DNA from: Alnus glutinosa
Lineage: Eukaryota > Streptophyta > Magnoliopsida > Fagales > Betulaceae
Direction of reading: 5' to 3'
NCBI RefSeq assembly: GCF_958979055.1
Contig: NC_084891.1
Location: 21,764,001 to 21,828,000, forward strand
Length of the DNA stretch: 64,000 nucleotides
The position numbers were made by a program, and so were the translations under genes. Of this stretch, positions 57,871 through 64,000 are shown piece by piece (position 1 is the stretch's first letter; every line of letters begins with the position of its first letter). The notes under the pieces were generated by a model. That model ran no database searches. It worked only from the letters and a program-made list of their open reading frames with translations, and was not told the DNA's origin.

Positions 57871-58685
57871 ATGCTCCGTTTGTTTCGACGTAAAATGATT
57901 TCCGTCGTAAAATAATTTCGACGAAATCATTTTCAGAAAAAATGATTTTCTCGAAAATATTTTTCGGTATTTAGTTCACACGAAAAAATTACGAAATGCA
58001 AAAATAAGAGTTTGGTAATTGTCGCCGGAATCCGGCAACGTCCGGTCGCCGTTGCCGGATTCCAGAGAGAAAGTTTGACCGGATCCGGCCAAAATGGCCG
58101 GATTCAGGCCGGAATCTTCCGGATCCGGGCGGATCTCGGCTGTTTTGGCCAGATCCGGCCGGATCAATGGCCGAATCCGTCAAGATCCGGCCGGATCCCG
58201 GCCGTTTTTGCCAGATCAATACCCGGATCCGTCCAGATCCAGCCGTTTTGGCCAGATCCGACCTGCTTGGCCGGAATCCGGCGATATCCCGGCAGGAATT
58301 TGGTCTGCCGGTGCCGGATTCCGGTAACGGCAGAATTCCGGCCGCCTGATTCCTGCACCGGCAGAATTCCGGTGGCCTGATTCCGGCGCCGGCAGGTTTC
58401 CGGCGACTGGATGTTGTCGGACTCCGGCGCCGACTGGATCCCGATGACCGAAAATTGCTAAATTTTAACGATCGGATATCAAACATGCGTGTAAGGACGA
58501 AGAGCTTAATTTCGGAAAACGATTTACGGTTTTAAAAATCGTAAATCGTTTTCCGAAAATTAAAGAAGCTTTTACGGTCAAACCGAAAATGATTTTCGTT
58601 GACTGTTATTTTCGCCCCAATCAAACACCGGAAAATGCCGAAATCATTTTCCAGAAATCATTTTACGTCGAAACAAACGGAGCAT
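57871..58685. mobile_element. MITE with ~30-bp perfect TIRs in the leader of the intact natriuretic-peptide gene
   Basis: Both ends read ATGCTCCGTTTGTTTCGACG when read inward, and the match continues through TAAAATGATTTC. Units A and B have no such sequence at this point (A: TAGAATTTAAGTAGTC), giving a natural empty site. The core is GC-rich with many GGATCCGGCC / GGCCGGATTC repeats. No transposase. The target duplication is unclear. Confidence 0.82.
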
Positions 58686-58727
58686 AGGTAGAATTTTGTG
58701 CTGTTCATGCCACAAGATAGTGTACTC

Positions 58728-59506
58728 ATGGAGATTCATACATTCATTTTGGTAGGCATAATTGCAAGCTTTGTCTTGGCAGCTTCAGCTATCCCTGGAA
58801 TTGCTACCTTTTACACAAACTATGCTTGTAAGTATTTTTAAACGAGTAATGCTATATATTACATTTTCATTTTACGCTACATCTACGTGCTATTGGCGAC
58901 GACTTACTTGTACTTACTAGAATTATGTAGTATGTTTTTGGAAATTGCCATATAATGTTTCATATAAATAGACAAATTGTTATAATTGAAAGTGCAGAGA
59001 TTAATTTGACACCCATGTCAAAATACCTAGGTAGTTTGACATGATTTTGGTCAAAGAAAAAGGAAATGACAAAACTTCAAGGCCAAAACTAAGCAGACCC
59101 TATTTCATTAAATATAGTATTAACACGTCTGTATTATAAGATAAAAATGTATTTTTTAACATCTTTTTTACTCAAACATGTAGAACGTGTTGCTACGCTA
59201 ACCCAATCCAATGGTCATATTTCTTTTGTTGCAGCTTCTGCATGCTACGGCAACCAAAACAATGGGGTGATGATCGCGGCAGCCAGCGACGCCATATGGA
59301 ATGGTGGTGCTGCATGTGGCAAATTCTACACCGTTCAATGCACAGGGGACCGAAATGCCATACCACACCCTTGCAAGGCCGGTGGTGTGACCGTGAAGAT
59401 TGTGGATCACTGTCCCGGATGCCCATCAACCCTTGACTTGTCACGAGAAGCGTTTTCCAAGATTGCTGATCCTGTGGCTGGAATTATCAACATTGATTAC
59501 CGTTAA
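58728..59506 (+). CDS. Plant natriuretic peptide / EG45-like domain protein, unit C copy, intact
   Basis: Secreted small protein of the expansin-like double-psi beta-barrel family, known in plants for effects on water and ion balance. Exons are 58728-58827 and 59235-59506, joined at GTAAGT...TTGCAG in phase 1, giving 123 residues. Residues 1-21 (MEIHTFILVGIIASFVLAAS A) form a signal peptide. The mature part keeps ATFYTNY, SACYGNQNNGVMIAAASDAI, WNGGAACGKFY and VKIVDHCPGCPSTLDLSREA. Six Cys are at 37, 61, 69, 80, 93 and 96. Length fits the family (about 125-130). The poly(A)-type signal AATAAA occurs at about 59539. It is the only intact copy in the array. A MITE lies in its presumed promoter/leader. 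Orthology to the AtPNP-A type is likely but not shown. Confidence 0.88.
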
Positions 59507-59758
59507 TAAACTTAACTTTACTATGTTACTGGAAATCAAATAAAAACGGTGGTCTACTAAGGAAAAAAATAAAATTGAAGAGACTTTTGGATGACATTTA
59601 GGCTCAGTTTGTTTCGGCGTCTTTTTTCTTTTTTTGTATCTTTTTTAATATTTGGTGCGATCGAAAATGATAGTATTCAAGCCTGGGTAGGGAAGGTGTT
59701 GTTTGAGGCCTAAATTCAACCTACTGAAAATGCGTTATTGTTAAGTTATAACTTTGAA

Positions 59759-59799
<41 letters not shown>

Positions 59800-60399
59800 C
59801 ATAGAAGGCTAGAAAATTTCTGAAAATTTCTGGCTCTTGCTTAATTTCCGGATATTCAATCAACTTCGATCCAATCGATTATGTTCGTCCTTTAAAAGAC
59901 TAGTTATTCTCTTCATGTGAATGGCGTATTTCGTTTGCTTTTCTCCACCGAAAGTCAAGAAGCTTTCTAATTAATTATGTGTAAATTTTAGAAAAGCTTC
60001 TTACCTAGGTAGTACATCTAATATATTTAGGTAGCTTCAAGGGTTTGTCTAGTCATCTCATCCGGCATCGGCGTTAGACGCCTGCATCCATCATTGGAAT
60101 TATGTTCTTATTTCTTGATAATATTTTCAATACAAAATACTCTTATTTAATTTATAAGAGAATTGTGGTAGGTGAAGATAATACAAGTATGATAGGCGGA
60201 GATAATATCATCAGATTTTAATACAATCAGATTTAATTACGTAAAATGTAGGAAATTAAAATCAAATCTTAAATCAAATATGATCATATGTTTTAACATT
60301 GTCTTCTCTATAACTCAAGGATTGAGCCTATTGATCACCTTTAATTTTTATATTTTTTTAGTTGTAGTGTTGCAAGAATCGTTAGGCAATATAGATGGC
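59507..60399. other. 3' flank of the unit C gene
   Basis: Shared with units A and B, with an extra (AT)n at about 59761-59796. No gene. Confidence 0.45.
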
Positions 60400-62194
60400 T
60401 GTTAAGAGTATCGAGATAGCAACTAAACCTATGTCAACACTCCTTAGCAATGACACCAACAGCTACATGGTAGCGGACTAACCGGCTACGTGGATTTTAA
60501 ATTTATAAGTTTACCACTCGCAATAGTACGTATCGATTGTACTATAGTAAGGGTGATCGAACCACAGAGATTATTGGTTGTTTTGCATAATAGGATATCT
60601 AAAGGAACGTATCTAACTTAACTTTGAAGTAAAAATAAAATCAAAGGCAAAGGTTGTAGAATTGAAGCTACAACAATAAAGTGAAGGAATGAAAGTGGAA
60701 ATTGAAAGCAAACTTAGAAGAAACTTAGGGTGTTGATCTTATCCAATCCTCAACCAATGAAATGCTTAAAGTCTATATGGTTCTTCCTAACATGCATGAT
60801 ATGAGCGCGTAATAGGCGTAAACCATTACGACGACGTCGACGTGAAAACATTTTCGTTAAGATGTAGTTATAAAGCACATAGGTTTACATTAATCAACTC
60901 CACGTAAAGATTAGTCTATAATTGAAAAACGTTTACACTACGAAAGGTGTGGAGTGATTAATGCTCCTAGCTTACTACTCTACAACACATCATAATAAGC
61001 ATACATAATATATGCAAACCCTAACTAGGCCACAATGATAAAGCATCTAGTTTCACACCGGTCGCATCACGTAAAAGTTACACTATAATTGAAAAACGGT
61101 CAAAGATGTGAAATGACCGGTGTTTCCTAGCATACCCTATAAGGTGACTCTAATAGGTAAACATAAATCATGTCAAATTAGAACCATTGCAAAAGAAATC
61201 GTTCTTGTTTCCACAAACGTTGGTTTTACTCAAGAAATCTAAGAAAACTCATAGACAAGTTTAACTCTTTTTCATGAATAATTAGATTGGAATCTTGAAA
61301 ACAAAACCTTTTAGCATGGGTTTTAAGATCCTCTAGCCCTTAACAATCATCAAACATCTCAAGAAAATCCTAAGAACCTCAAAAACACTTCATGGTTTTT
61401 GGAGAGGATTTTGATCAAACCCTAAGGACTAATTTAGCTATGCATAATGGAATCTAATCTAAGCATTAAAATTAATCAAAAATAGTAAAGGAAACAAGAT
61501 TAAAATGAACTAAAAACAACTATATTAAAATCATAAAATTCGGATTACAAAAGGAAATAAAACCTAAGCTAGAACATGAAGAATAAAGAAGAAAAAGGAA
61601 TGAGACAAGCTCTCTAGAACTAAGCCCAGAAAACATGCATTAAAGGAAATGAAAAACACTAGAATTTAAGTGATACACCTGAGCAAATCCGAAATCCCCA
61701 AAAGATGCATGTCTAAACCTAAATCCCTAATCTCATATATATAGATAATAAGATTTACAAAAGACCATCAAGAATTAATTTTAGCCAAGTATTCAGAGCT
61801 GGTCGGCGTCCATTTCTGTCCACAAAATCCAACTTATGATTTGAATTGCATAAAGAATTCAAAAGATCTTGAAATATCTGATCTTCTGGAAGACGGAAAA
61901 TTCGATCGATCGATCTAACTTTCCATCGATCTAAATTTCGATCGATCTCATTTAAAGTCGATCGATCTAATTGCCTTAGCCAATTCTTCAGCTCCCAGGA
62001 ACAATTTCGAACTCTGTAAATGACTAAAATACCCTTAATGTATTTCCAAGTCTAATTCAAGCGTTCTGAATTAGATTTCAATTAAGACCTGAAAATAAGA
62101 CAAAACACAAAAACTACAACAACACGTTATATATACAACAAGAACTAGGTCTAACAAATGCAAATTAAGGGGTCTTGAATCGAATAATTCAAGA
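60400..62194. mobile_element. LTR start fragment and intervening LTR-element-like sequence
   Basis: TGTTAAGAGTATCGAGATAG (60400) is followed by CTAAACCTATGTCAACACTC then CTTAGCAATGACACCA, which recur in slightly different form at 62220-62262. Between them lies about 1.7 kb of AT-rich sequence (starting near TTTACCACTCGCAATAGTAC) that looks like a noncoding part of another LTR element nested here. It contains repeated GATCGATC(T/G) motifs near 61910-61970. No gene. Confidence 0.45.
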
Positions 62195-64000
62195 CTTATC
62201 ATTACACAACAATGACAGCTGCTAAACCTATGCCAGCACTCCTCAGCAATGACACCAGCAGCTGTGAAATGTCAGCAACCAGGAATCTTACATGCCAGCA
62301 ATGACACCACTGCACTGCAATGACAGCAGAAACTAGGAGTTGCCTTATTCCCTCTTTGGTCCCTTACTTAGTTTTCCTCACTTGTAAAGTGTTCCTGATA
62401 CTTTCCTTGTACATTGTATTACACTGTTTTGTTTTGTAACCTTTGTACAAAAACTGTAATCCCTTGCCTTTATAAATACAAATGAAACTCCTCTGTTTTG
62501 GTACGCTTCCAAAATAGAGAATTCCTAAACTTCAGAATTTCAAAACCCTTTTTACTCTCAACCTTTCTAACTTGGTATCATAGCCCTTGGCTCATCCCCT
62601 CTTTCGATCCTAGTCTTTTTGAAAAATCATCCATTTGAAATGGCCGCAGATAACTCCACCTCTGCAACTTTTGTTTTCCCAAACATCACATCTTTGGTGT
62701 CTTTGAAACTGGATGGTCCAAACTTCATAAGCTAGACCACACAATTCCTTCTAGCTCTACGAACCCATGAGCTCTTGGGTATCGTTGATGGCACTGAGCC
62801 TTGTCTAGCAGAATTCATCCTTGATGATGAAGGCAAACCCACATCAGTTCACAGCCTAGAATTTCTGGTTTTGCAAAAGAAAAACCAGTTTATACTGGCT
62901 TGGATTAATGCTACTCTCACTGAGAGAATCCTTTCTACAGTCTATGGAATGAACACAACCCACTAGGTTTGGTCTTACCTCTCCAACAGATTTGCTCCAA
63001 ACTCCCGCACTCAAATTTCTCATCTCAAAAGGCAACTTCAGACTCTTGATCAAGGATCTCAACGCTGCTCGGACCACCTCCTTACTGCTAAAAGCTTGGC
63101 TGATCAACTTGCTGCAATAGGAAAAGGCGTAGATGATGAAGACCTCATATCCTATGTTGTTGGAGGCCTTAACCCCTCCTACCACCCTTTCATTACAACA
63201 CTCAGCTTTGTTACTCGAGGCAACCCAATTTCATTTGATGCCTTTCAAATGGAATTACTGAACTATGAACAGCTTCTAAATGCATCCCAAAAAACTGTCC
63301 AACTTGAAGGTGGATAGCTTGCCTTCTTTACACAAAAGAAACCACAGCAACTCTCCAGAAAACCCAAGTTTCAGCAAAGCTATAGGCAGCCTCCTCGACA
63401 TTTCTGTAGTACTCATCCTCTCAGCATCAAGTTCCACCTCAAAGACCAGGTTTTCCACCTCAGAGACCAAGTTTTCCACCTCAAAGACCAAGTTTTCCCA
63501 CCAACATGCAACCGGGTAAAACTACAAATCCTTTCTCTTCTTTTGAGTCTTTTAATCGTCCTCCTTGTCAAATTTGTGGGAAAAATAGCCATCAAGCCTT
63601 GGATTGCTATCATCGGATGGACTTTGCTTATCAAGGTCGCCACCCACCTTCTCAACTTGCAGCAATGGCAGCAACTACACACAGTGCAACCGAACTAGAG
63701 CAACCTTGGTATCTTGACAGCGATGCTAATCACCACATCACCCCGGAACTTGAGAATCTCACCCTACAACAACCATATCAAGGAACTGAAACTGTGACAG
63801 TAGGCAATGAAGGTGGTTTGCAAATAGCCAACACTGGTTCTTCACTACTCTCCACTTCCAATAATCATTTTTGTCTTAAGAACATTTTACATTGTTCACA
63901 TGCCTCATCCAATTTACTGTCAATACAAAAATTTTGTAAAGCCAATCATTGCAATTTTATCCTCACTACTAATTGCTTTCTCATCAATGATATGCTGACC
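62195..64000 (+). mobile_element. Ty1/copia fossil, 5' part, running off the window
   Basis: LTR sequence ends at about 62571 with a TATAAATA-type promoter stretch (62471) inside. It is followed by TTGGTATCATAGCCC, a primer-binding site of the initiator-Met type. The gag region starts at about 62640 (MAADNSTSATFVF). A zinc knuckle (CQICGKNSHQALDC) lies at about 63567, followed by a protease-like LDSDANHHI region. The element continues past 64000. It is broken, with several breaks, so it looks like an old copy. Confidence 0.85.

Larger units (their letters stand above)
57055..60399. repeat. Tandem segmental unit C, shorter and more diverged
   Basis: A block at 57055-57170 matches 44800-44920 of unit A. 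From 57783 it matches unit A from about 47370 onward (promoter, exon 1, intron, exon 2, 3' flank) until about 60399, where a copia LTR begins. The middle (57171-57780) is unrelated AT-rich DNA with (AAT)n and a T-run. Identity to A is lower than A is to B, so C split earlier. Confidence 0.8.

Noticed and set aside
57976-58486. Long open frames rich in Gly, Arg, Ser and Pro inside the unit C MITE
   Set aside because: They arise from GGATCCGGCC-type repeats open in several frames on both strands, so they are not genes.
59147-59506. Single-exon reading of the unit C natriuretic-peptide gene
   Set aside because: The apparent start lies in the intron. Exon 1 with a signal peptide at 58728 and proper GT-AG sites gives the family's normal length.

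Overview
This is a plant nuclear window, most likely from a woody eudicot (rosid-like). The evidence is spliced nuclear genes with GT-AG introns, chloroplast-derived DNA built into the chromosome, Ty1/copia and gypsy-type LTR fossils, plant L1-type LINE pieces, and many AT-rich MITEs and microsatellites. Genes are sparse and most of the sequence is transposon-derived. All calls were made by reading the sequence; no database search was run.

Layout: (1) 0.4-7.8 kb, minus strand: a five-exon gene for a small light-harvesting-like (LHC-motif) plastid protein. Its third intron holds an old Ty1/copia fossil, which itself holds a 5'-truncated LINE. (2) 7.8-18 kb: a nest of non-autonomous DNA elements (a MULE-type foldback MITE, a long-TIR element, two Tourist-like MITEs, a hAT element with a clean 8-bp target duplication) and poly(A)-tailed retroposons, one with a 17-bp target duplication. 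(3) 19.0-20.1 kb, minus strand: an intact single-exon gene for a 332-residue multi-pass membrane protein. (4) 21.2-27.7 kb: a scrambled chloroplast insertion (NUPT) with pieces of ycf2, rps12, infA, rpl36, rps11 and rpoA, split by a 3.4-kb solo LTR flanked by TAGAT. (5) 29.1-37.9 kb: an 8.75-kb PIF/Harbinger transposon with matching TIRs and a GTT target duplication. It carries decayed Myb-like ORF1 and DDE transposase genes, a zinc-finger GRF gene and a captured calcium-dependent protein kinase exon. (6) 38.7-39.1 kb: a copia LTR remnant. (7) 40.5-41.1 kb, minus strand: an intact RING-H2 (ATL-type) E3 ligase gene. (8) 43.0-43.7 kb: a foldback MULE-MITE. (9) 44-60.4 kb: a tandem segmental array of three units (A, B, C), each built around a two-exon plant natriuretic peptide / EG45-domain gene. 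(10) 60.4-64 kb: a copia fossil running off the window end.

The array is the most interesting biology. Unit C keeps an intact gene. Unit A has a one-base shift that separates the signal peptide from the mature domain. Unit B has lost exon 2 through an 811-bp deletion. A fourth, divergent fragment lies in unit B. Units A and B are nearly identical over several kilobases and share a retroposon, so that retroposon predates their duplication. In unit C a 0.8-kb MITE sits between the TATA-like box and the start codon of the only intact copy.

The Harbinger element is the second point of interest. It is bounded by convincing ends, holds a GRF zinc-finger/transmembrane gene and a kinase exon, and its transposase has lysine where the catalytic glutamate is expected.
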